Shown piece after piece: positions 17,109-26,000 of a stretch of 64,000 bases of DNA (the stretch's first letter is position 1; each line of letters begins with the position of its first letter). Source of the DNA: Sphingomonas guangdongensis (lineage in GTDB: Bacteria; Pseudomonadota; Alphaproteobacteria; Sphingomonadales; Sphingomonadaceae); the NCBI RefSeq assembly GCF_900199185.1, contig NZ_OBMI01000003.1, positions 744,001 to 808,000 of the forward strand. Direction: 5' to 3'. The notes beneath the pieces were generated by a model. That model was not told the origin of the DNA, did no database searches, and was given only the letters and a program-made list of their open reading frames with translations. The position numbers and the translations under genes were made by a program.

Positions 17109-17749
17109 TTGTGATCTCCTTTGTTTCCCCGGAGCACCAGCTCACTGACCGCGAGCGTGCGCCCCTGCTGCTCGACCACGGCCGGCACGGCGCGGATGCC
17201 GAAATGGCGGGTAAGCGTGCCCTTCTGGTCGAAGTAGAAGCGGCGCTGCTCGGCCTTCATCAAGGCGAACGGCGAGCCCGACACCAGGATCAGCTTGGCG
17301 TTGAGCGCCGTCGGGGCACCCATCGCCCAGGCAACCTGCCCCTCATCGTCGCCGTCGAGGAAGACGAGCCGCTGGCGGAGCGGCACGGTATCGAGCGGGT
17401 TCACACGGGTGCCGGCGGCGACGACGACGCGGCCACGCCCATCGCGCAGATCCGCATTGACGGTGATGGTGGGATCGAACGTCCAGCGCCGCTCCTCGGC
17501 GGCATGGCCGATGCCCGACACCGGCGCCGGCCGGCGGACCTGGACGGCGGTCCGCTCTGCGAGTTGGCGATTGGCGCGATCGATCTCGCCCGAAGCCTGC
17601 ATGGCGGTCAGCCGCTTCTGGATGACCGAGAGCAGGTCGGCCTCGACCACCGGAAACAGCGCGCCCTGCTGGCCATAGTCGCGGGCGAGCGCCGGCGCGG
17701 CCGCGGCGAGGCAGGCGACAAACGGGATGAGGTGGAGGCGCCGGCTCAC
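17105..17749 (-). CDS. traW: Conjugal transfer protein TraW
   Basis: 214 aa. It has a signal peptide (IPFVACLAAAAPALA, cleavage before RDYG), then the TraW family signature right after cleavage, RDYGQQGALFPVVEADLLSV, and further TraW segments (PSITVNADLRD-like, GTRVNPLDTVPL, RLVFLDGDD, FDQKGTLTRHFGIRAVPAVV). The last segment is thioredoxin-like in layout. TraW is periplasmic and acts with TrbC and TraH in extending the pilus. Its stop overlaps the traU start and its start overlaps the stop of the S26 peptidase gene by 4 bp. Confidence 0.87.
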   Translation of the reverse strand: MSRRLHLIPFVACLAAAAPALARDYGQQGALFPVVEADLLSVIQKRLTAMQASGEIDRANRQLAERTAVQVRRPAPVSGIGHAAEERRWTFDPTITVNADLRDGRGRVVVAAGTRVNPLDTVPLRQRLVFLDGDDEGQVAWAMGAPTALNAKLILVSGSPFALMKAEQRRFYFDQKGTLTRHFGIRAVPAVVEQQGRTLAVSELVLRGNKGDHK

Positions 17750-18279
17750 AGGATCGGCTCCCCCGTGCCGAGGACCTGGTGGCGGCAGACCCAGCCGATC
17801 AGGGCATAGCGGCTGTCGAAGCTGTCCTTGTTGGGCGTCGCGACAAAATAGCAGCCGCGCGGGATCGTGCCGGTCGGGCCAAGCTTGAGCGGCTCGCCGC
17901 GCAGCGTCCTGGGCTTGGCGAGCGCGACCGCATGGCCGTTGACGAAGAACAGCCGACCGCGCCGGGTCACCTCATCGCCGGCAACGCCATAGATGATCTT
18001 GCCGAACGGCTGGTGATCGCGCCCGAAGTGACGCTCGAGGAGCGGGCTCGCCGGCGGATCGAAGAAGACATGCTCGCCGCGGCCGGGCAGCCGGCGGCGG
18101 TCGACGAGGAAGGCCCAGTTGGGCAGGCTCGTGCTCTGATTGACCAGGAGGACGTGACCGTCGCTCCAGTCGGCAAGCGCGGCATAGGCGGTGCCGCTCA
18201 CGCCCAGTAGCGCGAGCGTCGCCCAGCGGCGCGCCCGCGCCGGCGACCAGAAGCGCGGATCGGCATCAGCGCGGCTCAT
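17746..18279 (-). CDS. traF: Conjugative transfer signal peptidase TraF (S26 family)
   Basis: 177 aa. An N-terminal transmembrane segment (RWATLALLGVSGTAYAALAD) is followed by S26 peptidase motifs: NQSTSLPNWAFLVDRR (candidate nucleophile Ser), HQPFGKIIYGVAGDEV (candidate general-base Lys), and a C-terminal GCYFVATPNKDSFDSRYALIG. RP4-type TraF processes the pilin precursor; in hybrid F-type operons of alphaproteobacteria this gene replaces the usual leader peptidase function and would process TraA. I took the ATG at 18279, inside the end of trbI (14-bp overlap); the longer frame to 18381 lacks homology. It shares its name with the thioredoxin-like TraF but is unrelated. Confidence 0.8.
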   Translation of the reverse strand: MSRADADPRFWSPARARRWATLALLGVSGTAYAALADWSDGHVLLVNQSTSLPNWAFLVDRRRLPGRGEHVFFDPPASPLLERHFGRDHQPFGKIIYGVAGDEVTRRGRLFFVNGHAVALAKPRTLRGEPLKLGPTGTIPRGCYFVATPNKDSFDSRYALIGWVCRHQVLGTGEPIL

Positions 18280-18664
18280 GGTCAGCCTCCACGGCCTTCG
18301 TGACGCGGGCCCGCACGTCGTCGGTCCGATCCTCGACCGAGCGGCCGAGCGTCGCCTCGGAAACGAGCACGGTCGTGCCACCTGCCCCCATGTCGGCGAC
18401 CGCCTTGTTGATCGCGGCGAGATAGGTCGCGGTGCGGCGCCCCGACTGTTCGGGCGTGCCGCCGTTGCGCGCTTCCGCCGCGACGAAGTCCTCGACCAGC
18501 CGCGACAGGCTCACCGCGACGATGCGGCGGTGCTGCAGCTCGAGCAGCGAGCGGGTCGCCCACGCCGTCCAGATCAGGGCCGCGATGAGGGCGATCCCGA
18601 GCAGCACGCGGGTCACGGGCCAGCCCGCAATGGTGCGCGAGGTGGTGACGGCAGGCTCAGCCAT
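18266..18664 (-). CDS. trbI: F-type transfer protein TrbI
   Basis: 132 aa. It has an N-terminal transmembrane helix (VLLGIALIAALIWTAWAT), then a periplasmic alpha/beta domain with VAVSLSRLVEDFVAAEA and GTTVLVSEATLGRSVEDRT. This layout and length match TrbI of F-type systems, an inner-membrane protein that affects pilus retraction. In most F-like operons trbI precedes traW, and here only the S26 peptidase gene lies between them. It overlaps neighbours on both sides (14 bp with the S26 peptidase, 8 bp with the upstream membrane protein). Confidence 0.75.
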   Translation of the reverse strand: MAEPAVTTSRTIAGWPVTRVLLGIALIAALIWTAWATRSLLELQHRRIVAVSLSRLVEDFVAAEARNGGTPEQSGRRTATYLAAINKAVADMGAGGTTVLVSEATLGRSVEDRTDDVRARVTKAVEADHEPR

Positions 18665-19016
18665 GCCGGCCTCCCCGCACGAGCTCGCGGCGCAGGCGTG
18701 TGGCGAAGCCGGGCAGCCGGGCGATCAGGAACAGGCCGACGACGCCGAGGAACAGCACCAGCACCTGGCCATCGAAACGCGCCCGCGCCGCCGGATCAGC
18801 GAAGAGGTAGTGCGTCGACAGGTTCTGGAGGTGCGCGAAGAAGCGTAACGGACGCCCGTCCGCGGCGACGATGACGAAGGCGAACACCGCACCCAGCGCC
18901 GCCAGCACCGTGCCGGCGAGCCAGAGGGTGACGCTGAGCGTGACGTGGCAGGCGTCGGCGAGGATGCGGCCAGCGCGGGCGAGCCGCGGGCGAAGGCTGG
19001 GAAAGCGGTCAGCCAT
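18657..19016 (-). CDS. Small two-helix membrane protein of the transfer operon
   Basis: 119 aa. It has two clear transmembrane helices (LSVTLWLAGTVLAALGAVFA, then FVIVAA; and VLVLFLGVVGLFLIARLPGF) separated by a short hydrophilic loop with HYLFADPAARARF, and basic ends. I used the ATG at 19016, whose region overlaps the traC stop by 8 bp; it overlaps trbI by 8 bp. It occupies the position between traC and trbI where related elements encode an unnamed conjugation membrane protein. It is probably a structural or accessory part of the inner-membrane complex. I cannot give it a standard Tra name. Confidence 0.6.
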   Translation of the reverse strand: MADRFPSLRPRLARAGRILADACHVTLSVTLWLAGTVLAALGAVFAFVIVAADGRPLRFFAHLQNLSTHYLFADPAARARFDGQVLVLFLGVVGLFLIARLPGFATRLRRELVRGGRHG

Positions 19017-21582
19017 GATGCGGCTCCGGCGGGAGGGGTTCGGTCTCCCCGCGCGACACCGCCTCGATCGCCTCGGCGATCGTCTGCCCTCGAGCGTGGC
19101 GCCGCTCGATCGCGGCATAGGTGTCGGGCGAGGAGGAGAAGACGGTGGCGGAGAAGGGATCGAGCACGAGTCGGCCGATCGCCTGGCATTCGGGGCCGCG
19201 GATGAAGACCTCCGAATACTCGCTGCCGGAGCGCTTGAGCGACCGGATCAGCCCCTCGGTGCGGTCATCCATGTCGAGCCGGGCAGACTTGCGGAGGTCG
19301 GCGATCGTCTCCGGCTTCTGCTGGAGGACCAGCATCCAGTCCGAGTTCTCGAGCGCCGCGGTCGCGCCGTCCGACTTGTAAAAGTCGTTCAACGACTGCG
19401 TCGCGGTGCAGAGCGCGCCACCATATTTGCGGGCGGTCCGGGCATAGGTCTCGACGAAGTCGGACATCGACCCGCCCTTGAGCATCGCCCAGGCCTCATC
19501 GATCAGCAGCAGCTTCTTCACCGACCGCGGTGAGCGGGTCATGGCCTGGCCGGTCATGAACATGATCGCGGTCAGCACGACCGAGCGCAGCTCCTCGCGC
19601 GTGGCGAGGTCGGACATCTCGAAGACCGTGAAGTCAGCCTCGAGGCGTAGCGTCGCCTCGCCGTTGAAGAATCCGCCATAGGTGCCGCCCGCGCGGAACG
19701 GTCCCATGGCGATGGCAAGGTTGGCGGCGTCGGCATTGCCCGTCGCTTCGAGCGCAAGCGCGACCGCCTCGACCGACCCCGCCCTGCCCTGCTCTTCCCA
19801 CACCCGATTGACCGCCTGGTCGATCAGGCCGCGCTCGGTGTCGGTCAGCCGGTCGATGAAGCGCGCCATCTGTCCGACAATGGCTTTCAGCATCGCCATG
19901 CAGTCGAGGCGGTAATCCTCGTCGTCGACCACGCGCTCGGCATCGATCATCGAGAAGGGATTTAGGCAGAAGCCGCTCGCCAGCGTGAACTCGATGAAAC
20001 GGCCGCCCTGGAGACGGCAGCTGTTCATGAAGCTACGGCCGTCGTCGATCACCACGACCTTGGCGCCGGCGCCGCACAGGCTCGCGCACATCTCCTGGAG
20101 CAGCACCGACTTGCCCGAGCCCGACTTGCCGAGGATCGCGACATTGTGGTTGCCCGCGCCATTCTCGAACGGCGACCAGAAGAAGGGCTGCCCCCGTCGG
20201 CCTAGGAACAGCAGGTGCGGCACCGCGCCGCCGAGATACTCACCCTGCACCGGCGCGATGTTGGCGGCCGTGGTCGACAGCATCGTCCGCATGCGCCGGC
20301 AGCGCTCGAGATCGGCGGCGAGCCCGTCGGCGAGCGTCAGCGGCATCGCCGCGAGCAGGCCCTGGACCTGCAGGTAGCGCTCGTCGGCCAAGTCCCAGCC
20401 CGCCGCTTTGTAGAGCGACTTGACCATCCGCTCGTTCCGGTCGCCGTCGCCTGCCGGCGAGAAGGTGGTCACGCCATAGAAGGCGCGGACCAGCCGCCGG
20501 CCCTCTTGCAGCTGCGCCTGGACTTCGCGCCATTCGGCCGCCTGCTCGCGCAGCTTGGGCACGTAGCGGGCCGACTTGCCTTCGGAGAGGCTGGTCGTGC
20601 GCAGGAACTTCATGCCCGCGCGCGTCGAGGCCGCCTCCTGGTCGGGATAGACGAGGCAGAGGATCGTGCCGGCCGGGCACGGATAGCGGAGCTTGTCGGT
20701 GAACAGGTCGCCAATCAGCCGCGCCGTCTCCCACGGCGTCCAGCGCGCGGGCATGTTGCGGACGCCGAAATGCCGCACGTCGAACCGGTCGGGGTAGATT
20801 TCGCCGATCTCGGGCGCCTCGCCGTCGCTGGCGCCGGTCGGCCGGAAGCGCTCGGTCCGGAGCAGCATCCGGCTCTCCTCGACGGTGAGCTCGATGTCGC
20901 GCCGGATCGCCTGGTCGGCAATCGGGTCGAGCGGGTTGTAGTCGATGGCGTCGTCGCCGCTCGCCGTGGTTGGCGAGGTCAGGTCGTCGACGAAGGCGAT
21001 GAGCTCGACCGGGCCGACATCGAGCGAGGGCACGTCGAGCGAGCGCAGCACGCCGACCAGGTTCTCGCGAACCGCGATAAGCTCGTCCTTGGTGGTGCTG
21101 CTGCTCGAAGGCACGCCGACTGAGACGAGCAGTTGGTGATGGCGCGCATGGAAGGGCGCGCCCCCCGACCCGCTGGTCCAGACAAGGTCGTAGAGGCACT
21201 GCGTACGCGCCCGCGCGATCTGCTCGTAGACGCCGCCGCGCGCGTAGCGGGGCGCGAACCAGGGCGCGATGTTGCGGCTGATCCTCGGACTTGCCCAGTG
21301 GACAATCTGGACGCAGGCGCCCGCCGGCAGGCCTTCGGACAGGAACTGGCCAAGAAGGTCGCCGACGCGCTCGTCGGCGCCGACCAACGGCGCCACGTTG
21401 AGGATGAAGCCGGTCGAGCGCGCGTTGAGGTAAAGCCGGGTCTGCGGCTCGTACACGCGGTACGGCAGGAAGCTCGACAGCATGTCGAGGCCGAGCACCG
21501 GGCGATCGCCCTCGCTCTCCTCGGCATCGCCGAACAGGCCCTTGAGCAGCGTGCCCGTGAGCGTCTTGAAGGAGAGGCTCAT
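19009..21582 (-). CDS. traC: Type IV secretion ATPase TraC (VirB4-like)
   Basis: 857 aa. It has an N-terminal TraC_F_IV domain (ERVGDLLGQFLSEGLPAGAC, then QIVHW) and a C-terminal VirB4-type ATPase with Walker A GKSGSGKS near residue 481, DDGRSFMNSCRLQGGRFIEF, and Walker B LLLIDEAWAML near 690, then the motif region TATQSLNDF. TraC is the peripheral inner-membrane ATPase that drives pilin polymerisation. All expected motifs are intact and length fits (F TraC is about 875 aa). It follows traV with a 4-bp overlap (21579-21582). Confidence 0.92.
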   Translation of the reverse strand: MSLSFKTLTGTLLKGLFGDAEESEGDRPVLGLDMLSSFLPYRVYEPQTRLYLNARSTGFILNVAPLVGADERVGDLLGQFLSEGLPAGACVQIVHWASPRISRNIAPWFAPRYARGGVYEQIARARTQCLYDLVWTSGSGGAPFHARHHQLLVSVGVPSSSSTTKDELIAVRENLVGVLRSLDVPSLDVGPVELIAFVDDLTSPTTASGDDAIDYNPLDPIADQAIRRDIELTVEESRMLLRTERFRPTGASDGEAPEIGEIYPDRFDVRHFGVRNMPARWTPWETARLIGDLFTDKLRYPCPAGTILCLVYPDQEAASTRAGMKFLRTTSLSEGKSARYVPKLREQAAEWREVQAQLQEGRRLVRAFYGVTTFSPAGDGDRNERMVKSLYKAAGWDLADERYLQVQGLLAAMPLTLADGLAADLERCRRMRTMLSTTAANIAPVQGEYLGGAVPHLLFLGRRGQPFFWSPFENGAGNHNVAILGKSGSGKSVLLQEMCASLCGAGAKVVVIDDGRSFMNSCRLQGGRFIEFTLASGFCLNPFSMIDAERVVDDEDYRLDCMAMLKAIVGQMARFIDRLTDTERGLIDQAVNRVWEEQGRAGSVEAVALALEATGNADAANLAIAMGPFRAGGTYGGFFNGEATLRLEADFTVFEMSDLATREELRSVVLTAIMFMTGQAMTRSPRSVKKLLLIDEAWAMLKGGSMSDFVETYARTARKYGGALCTATQSLNDFYKSDGATAALENSDWMLVLQQKPETIADLRKSARLDMDDRTEGLIRSLKRSGSEYSEVFIRGPECQAIGRLVLDPFSATVFSSSPDTYAAIERRHARGQTIAEAIEAVSRGETEPLPPEPHHG

Positions 21583-22409
21583 CGCGGCTGCTCCTGGCCA
21601 ACGGGCGCGCTGAAAGGACTGCCCTCCATTTCTGGCGTGACCGGGCCGACCGGCCTGAGCGTGGTGCCAAGCCGCGACAGCTTCCGAGCTGCGAGCGCGT
21701 TCAGCCTCGCTTGGGCCGCCCCCGGGTCGCCCTGCGGCAGAATAACCTTGCCGGCGGGTAGCGCCGACGTGGTCGGCCCGAAGCGCTTTGCCGCAGGCGC
21801 AGGCACGGTGGCTGGCGGCTTGGTACCGATCCGGTGCCCGGCGCGAGCGGCGGCGATCGCCGCGGCGCTGGGCGCCGCGGGATCATGGATGCGCGCCGTC
21901 GAAGCGGCCGCGCTGAACGGTTGAGGGGCTTGAGCGGGAGGAGACTCAAGCCCCTCGATCACCGGTGCCGAAGCACCAGCGACCACCTCGCGCAGGGAGG
22001 AAGGGGCGGGACTGCGCGAGAACTCGGAAATGGATGTGGGCTCAGCGACCGAGGCGAAGGTCCAGGCGGGCTGCTCGACGACGGCGTGGACCGTCGCGGC
22101 ATCGTGCAGCACGCCAGCCTCGTCGACATGCGCCGGCAGGAGGATGGTCAGCATGCGCTCGCCGGTACGGACCGCGACGCTGCCGCCCTTCCCGCTCGCG
22201 CCCTGCCGGCGCGGGCCGACCATAGGTGCCGACGCGCCCTCCTCGTCGACACTGCCGATCGCGGCAGCGTCGATCTTGGTCATGGGCGCGCAGGTCCCGG
22301 CCGGCGCGCGGCAGGTGAAGTCGCCCTTCACGGTGCCGCCAAGCGTGGTGCAGCCGCTCGCGCCAAGCGCGGTTGTGAGCAGCAGGGCGAGGGTGGCGGC
22401 GCGGCTCAT
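21579..22409 (-). CDS. traV: Outer-membrane core lipoprotein TraV
   Basis: 276 aa. A lipoprotein signal with lipobox LGASGC (Cys at residue 20) is followed by TTLGGTVKGDFTCRAPAGTC, the conserved TraV segment with its cysteine pair. The long proline/alanine-rich middle is low in structure. TraV, with TraK and TraB, forms the envelope-spanning core, TraV being the VirB7 equivalent. It is longer than F TraV (171 aa), which is common in alphaproteobacterial relatives. It overlaps the DsbC-like gene by 4 bp. Confidence 0.83.
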   Translation of the reverse strand: MSRAATLALLLTTALGASGCTTLGGTVKGDFTCRAPAGTCAPMTKIDAAAIGSVDEEGASAPMVGPRRQGASGKGGSVAVRTGERMLTILLPAHVDEAGVLHDAATVHAVVEQPAWTFASVAEPTSISEFSRSPAPSSLREVVAGASAPVIEGLESPPAQAPQPFSAAASTARIHDPAAPSAAAIAAARAGHRIGTKPPATVPAPAAKRFGPTTSALPAGKVILPQGDPGAAQARLNALAARKLSRLGTTLRPVGPVTPEMEGSPFSAPVGQEQPR

Positions 22410-23293
22410 GCCCGGCCTCCCGCGACAAAGGCTTTGAGCTGGTCTGCGGTGTGGAAGCCCTGCAGGACCGCGCCATCGCTACGGATGATCACCGGCGTGC
22501 CGCCAAAGCCACGCGCTTTGGCGAACGCCTCATTGGCGTCGAGCCCGGAGGTGTCGCACTTGGCGCCGGGCGTGACCGGCCGACCGTCATAGGCAGCGTG
22601 AACCGCCGCCTGCTGGTCGCCGGCGCAAAGCACGGCCTCGGCAAGCTTGCGGCTTTCCGCGCCGAAAATCGAGATCGGCCGCTCCTCGACCCGGGCGCCC
22701 ATCTTCACGAGCTCGCTCGAGAGCTTGCGGCAATAGCCGCAGTGGAAGTCGCTGAGCACGACCAGCTTGGGACCGGTCGCCGGACCCCAATGGATTGCAC
22801 CCTTCGCGGGCAGCTGGCCGAGGTCGACCTTCGCGGCCGCAGGCGATGCCGCCTCCGGCTGCTCGTCCCCGTCGCTGTCGCGCTTGCCGGCGGCACCGGC
22901 GGCGAGCAGGTCGGGATTGAGCTCGAGCAACCGCGCGGCGGTAACGTCGCTGCGCGTCTCCATATCGTAGAGCCGCCCGATCATCAGGTAGCGCGCGGTC
23001 CGGTCGACATAGAAGAGCGTGGTGCCGGCGACGACTTCGCACAGCCCGCCGAAGCGGCTGCAGTCGATCGCACCGATCCGCGTCTTGGGCAGGCGCAGCT
23101 TGAGCGCTTCTCGAACCAGGTCCGTGTCGACGTGCACCGAGGCGATCGGGGCGGCCTGGACGCTCTTGGCGACCACGCCCGCCCCCATGCCGAGCGTTAG
23201 CGAGGCGGACGCCAGCAAGGTCCAGAAGGGAACGCCCTCCATTCGGCGCATCTTGGCCAGCTCGCGGCCAAGTCGAGTGTCAGCAGAATTCAT
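22406..23293 (-). CDS. DsbC-like periplasmic thiol:disulfide isomerase
   Basis: 295 aa. It has a signal anchor (PFWTLLASASLTLGMGAGVV), an N-terminal DsbC/G-type dimerisation domain (DTDLVREALKLRLPKTRIGA ... GTTLFYVD...YLMIGRLYD), a disordered linker, and a thioredoxin domain with LSDFHCGYCRKLSSEL (CGYC) and the cis-proline motif GGTPVIIRSDG. It shuffles disulfides in substrates such as TraN, TraU and TraH. Placement between traB and traV, with 4-bp overlaps on both sides, makes it an integral part of the secretion operon; equivalents are annotated as TrbB or DsbC in F-type elements. Confidence 0.88.
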   Translation of the reverse strand: MNSADTRLGRELAKMRRMEGVPFWTLLASASLTLGMGAGVVAKSVQAAPIASVHVDTDLVREALKLRLPKTRIGAIDCSRFGGLCEVVAGTTLFYVDRTARYLMIGRLYDMETRSDVTAARLLELNPDLLAAGAAGKRDSDGDEQPEAASPAAAKVDLGQLPAKGAIHWGPATGPKLVVLSDFHCGYCRKLSSELVKMGARVEERPISIFGAESRKLAEAVLCAGDQQAAVHAAYDGRPVTPGAKCDTSGLDANEAFAKARGFGGTPVIIRSDGAVLQGFHTADQLKAFVAGGRA

Positions 23294-24615
23294 TGAGAGT
23301 CCCTCACATAGACGCCATCGAGGAAGACGATCTCGACATCGATGCCGGTCGGCATCTCCACGACTGGCTGATATTGTTCGGCGCGCTCGATCAGATATTT
23401 GGAGACCGTGTCCGACGCGTCGGCGACGCCTTGACCGAGGCCGCCCTGGACGATGTCGCCGCCCGAGAGCTGCTGGCGCTTGCCGTCGACCCCGGTGGTG
23501 ATGCCGGAGAAGACGCTGTTCGCATTAGCCGAGAAGCCACGCCCGAAGCCGCCGACGATGCCGGCGAGCAGCGCCTGGCTGACAAGACTGCCCTCGCGGC
23601 TGACGACCCGGCCGCGCACCCCGGTTTTGCCGGCGAAGCTGATGAAGCCCTTGACCTCGCTGACCGCGACCCGGCCACCCGGCTGGTCGCAGGTCATCTT
23701 CTGGAGCTTGACGTAGACCTTCTCGGCCGAGAGATCGCCGCGCGCCGCGCCGTTGACGACGCAGCCCTGGAGGCGGGTGGTGAGTAGCTTGCCGTCCTTG
23801 ACGACCGAGCGCGCCGGGCCGGTGATCCGCAGCACGACGGGCAGCGGATCGGTCTGGCTCGCGACGCCCGCGGAGGCGTCGACGCCGACGATGACGCGCG
23901 CCGGGGCATAGCTGTTCGGCGGCAGATAATCGGGGCTGTCCTCGACCTCGATCGCGGGTGCCGTCGGCCGCCCTGCCCTGAGGCCCGTCTTGCCCGCCGC
24001 GCCAATTTCGCCGGCACCGCCGGTGAACGAAACTGTCTTCACCTGCCGCTCCGCGGCGGCCGGCAGCGCCGCACCCGAAGGACCGGCACCATTGTTCGGG
24101 TCGAGCGGCGAGCCCGACGGGATCGACGGATCACGCACGGCGACCGGCGGCGGGACAGCCGCCTGCGTCTGCGCGCGGGTGAGCTCGCCGCGCAGCGTGC
24201 TGTTCTCCTGCGTCAGCGCGTCGATTGTCTTGGTACCGTCGCTCTTGAGCGCCTGGTTCTCCGCCGAGAGCGCATCAAGCTTGGCCTGCACCTCGGGGGC
24301 GACCGCCTTGCTCTCCTCAAGCGCCTTCAGCTGGCGCGCCTGCGCATCCAGCCGGTTGCCATAGATAGCGACGAACTCCTTCTGGCTGAGGTCCCGATTA
24401 ACGATGCCGTCGGTCTCGATTTTCTGCGGCGCGTCCGCGGCCGGCGTGTGATCGCCGGTGCCGCCGAACACGAACCAGAGCGCGAGCATCGCCGCGGAAC
24501 CCCCACCGCCGAGAAGCAGCATGCGCTGGCGTGCGCGGGTCTTCGCGTTGAGCGCGCCCAAAGCCGTGACGCTTTCCTGCGCCGGGCTGGACGGAGGGGT
24601 GGCCTGCTCGCTCAT
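23290..24615 (-). CDS. traB: Transfer core protein TraB (VirB10-like)
   Basis: 441 aa. It has a short cytoplasmic N-terminus, a transmembrane helix near 31-50 (RMLLLGGGGSAAMLALWFVF), a coiled-coil periplasmic stretch (LDAQARQLKALEESKAVAPE, then VQAKLDALSAENQALKS), a Pro/Gly linker and the C-terminal VirB10/TrbI-type beta-barrel domain (YAPARVIVGVDASAGVASQ, RLQGCVVNGAARGDLSAEKV, RGRVVSREGSLVSQALLAGI). It spans both membranes as the VirB10 equivalent with TraV and TraK. It sits between traK and the DsbC-like gene with 4-bp overlaps. Confidence 0.9.
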   Translation of the reverse strand: MSEQATPPSSPAQESVTALGALNAKTRARQRMLLLGGGGSAAMLALWFVFGGTGDHTPAADAPQKIETDGIVNRDLSQKEFVAIYGNRLDAQARQLKALEESKAVAPEVQAKLDALSAENQALKSDGTKTIDALTQENSTLRGELTRAQTQAAVPPPVAVRDPSIPSGSPLDPNNGAGPSGAALPAAAERQVKTVSFTGGAGEIGAAGKTGLRAGRPTAPAIEVEDSPDYLPPNSYAPARVIVGVDASAGVASQTDPLPVVLRITGPARSVVKDGKLLTTRLQGCVVNGAARGDLSAEKVYVKLQKMTCDQPGGRVAVSEVKGFISFAGKTGVRGRVVSREGSLVSQALLAGIVGGFGRGFSANANSVFSGITTGVDGKRQQLSGGDIVQGGLGQGVADASDTVSKYLIERAEQYQPVVEMPTGIDVEIVFLDGVYVRDSQ

Positions 24616-25424
24616 GCGCCGGCACTCCCGTCGAGCACGACGTAGAGCGTCGTCGCCTGCTGGGCGCCGAGCTCGCGATCGGCGACGCTCACCGCGAGAC
24701 TGCCGGCCGGGGTGAGCTGCGCCGGATCGATGGTGACAGGCTTGGCGCCGCGATTGTCGATCCGCAGCACGCGCCCCGTGAGCGCGGCACCGCGATACTC
24801 GGCGACGAGGCGTACGGTGAGGTCACCGACACGGGCCGGGGCGGCGGCGACCTGCCGCATCGTATAGCCGTCCGGCGCGCTGTTCGCGGCCATGGCCTGC
24901 ACCAGGCGCACCGCGGCGTCTCGGGGGGTCGCCTTCGCTTCCCAGGCCTGGGCCCGCTCACCAGCGATCGCGGGATTGGTGACGAAGATCTGCTCGGCCT
25001 CGGGTCCGCCGACGCTGCACGCGAACTTGTAGACATAGCCCTTGCGGGTCGTGGCGAAGAAGCTCAGCCGGCCCGGCGCGAAGCCCTCGGGCACCGACAG
25101 GTAGATGTCGCCCCGGACCGGCTCGTTGGTGACGGTGAAATCGTTGTACGGGTAGCCGGTCGTGATCTTGCTGACGCTGGCAAAGGCATCGCCGACCAGG
25201 CTGATCCGCGTCAGCTCATGATTCGAGACGACGCAGTCGACCTGCGCATTGTCGGCAGCCTGCCGATACTGGTCGGCCCACGCCGGGGTGGCGGCGAGCG
25301 CGATGGCAGCGCCGATCAGAGCCATGCCGAACGGCTTCAGGCTGATGTCGCGCGGTCGGGACGTGCCGGCCGCAAAGGTGGCGGCGCCGGCTCCGAGTAG
25401 GCAGGCGGGTGTCGCGGCGATCAT
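24612..25424 (-). CDS. traK: Outer-membrane-associated core protein TraK (VirB9-like)
   Basis: 270 aa. The TraK secretin-like family is shown by DNAQVDCVVSNHELTRISLV, GYPYNDFTVTNEPVRGDIYL and the beta-rich C-terminus with VRLVAEYRGAALTGRVLRID. The most signal-peptide-like segment is internal (FGMALIGAAIALAATPAWA, about residues 33-51), so the true start may be the ATG at about residue 34 rather than 25424. I keep 25424 because it overlaps the traE stop in the usual ATGA manner. TraK forms the VirB9 layer of the core with TraB and TraV. Confidence 0.82.
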   Translation of the reverse strand: MIAATPACLLGAGAATFAAGTSRPRDISLKPFGMALIGAAIALAATPAWADQYRQAADNAQVDCVVSNHELTRISLVGDAFASVSKITTGYPYNDFTVTNEPVRGDIYLSVPEGFAPGRLSFFATTRKGYVYKFACSVGGPEAEQIFVTNPAIAGERAQAWEAKATPRDAAVRLVQAMAANSAPDGYTMRQVAAAPARVGDLTVRLVAEYRGAALTGRVLRIDNRGAKPVTIDPAQLTPAGSLAVSVADRELGAQQATTLYVVLDGSAGA

Positions 25425-25987
25425 TGGAGCGCCTCCTTGTGATCTTGGATGAGCGCGAAGCTCGAGAGCGAGAGGCGCAGCCCCACGTAGGTCCAGCCAA
25501 ACCGGAACCGCTTCTTCTCGCTGGCGATGACCTGGCCGCCGACGAAGGTCTTGAGGTCGCCTTCGACGGTGGAGCTCAGGCCCTTCGGATCCACGGTCAT
25601 GCCGGTGATCACGAAGGCCTGGGCGAGGTCGGAACCGCGCTGCTCGGTGACGATCTTGACCAGCTCGGCCTTGAGCGCCCCGTAGGCAGACGGGTCGGCC
25701 ACCTTCAGGATCTGCTCCATCCAGTAATCAAGCCCGGTCGGCGACCGATTGAGCAGCATCAGCGCCACATCGCGCGTCACCAGCTCGAGATAGTCGGCCG
25801 ACACGCCCGACGAGCTGATCGCCAGCTGCCGGGTCGTTACCGGCTGCAGGATCACTTCGCGGTCGCGGCTGCTGAGCGCCGTCAGCAATGCGAAATTCGC
25901 CAGGAACGACGCGGCGGCCGCGACGACCAGGACCTTGCGCTGGCGGAGCAGCGACTGGCTGCGCTGATGCGCGATATCGGACAGCAT
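25421..25987 (-). CDS. traE: Transfer protein TraE (VirB5/8-like position)
   Basis: 188 aa from the ATG at 25987. It has one N-terminal transmembrane helix (VLVVAAAASFLANFALLTAL) and then the TraE family body: ILQPVTTRQLAISSSGVSADYLELVTRDVALMLLNRSPTG in register, a helical middle and C-terminal SEKKRFRFGWTYVGLRLSLS. TraE is an inner-membrane component of F-type secretion needed for pilus assembly. The same frame stays open to 26272, but that extension overlaps traL in another frame and has no family match. It is 13 bp after traL. Confidence 0.87.
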   Translation of the reverse strand: MLSDIAHQRSQSLLRQRKVLVVAAAASFLANFALLTALSSRDREVILQPVTTRQLAISSSGVSADYLELVTRDVALMLLNRSPTGLDYWMEQILKVADPSAYGALKAELVKIVTEQRGSDLAQAFVITGMTVDPKGLSSTVEGDLKTFVGGQVIASEKKRFRFGWTYVGLRLSLSSFALIQDHKEALQ

Positions 25988-26000
25988 GGAGCCCCTCCCC

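Noticed and set aside
16021..17145. TrbC starting at 17145 (624 aa)
   Set aside because: The extra 375 residues have biased composition and lie over traU, which has strong TraU motifs. The signal peptide and overlap support 16020.
20215..21924. Plus-strand frames of 260-300 aa opposite traC and traV
   Set aside because: Antisense shadows; traC keeps all VirB4 motifs on the minus strand.
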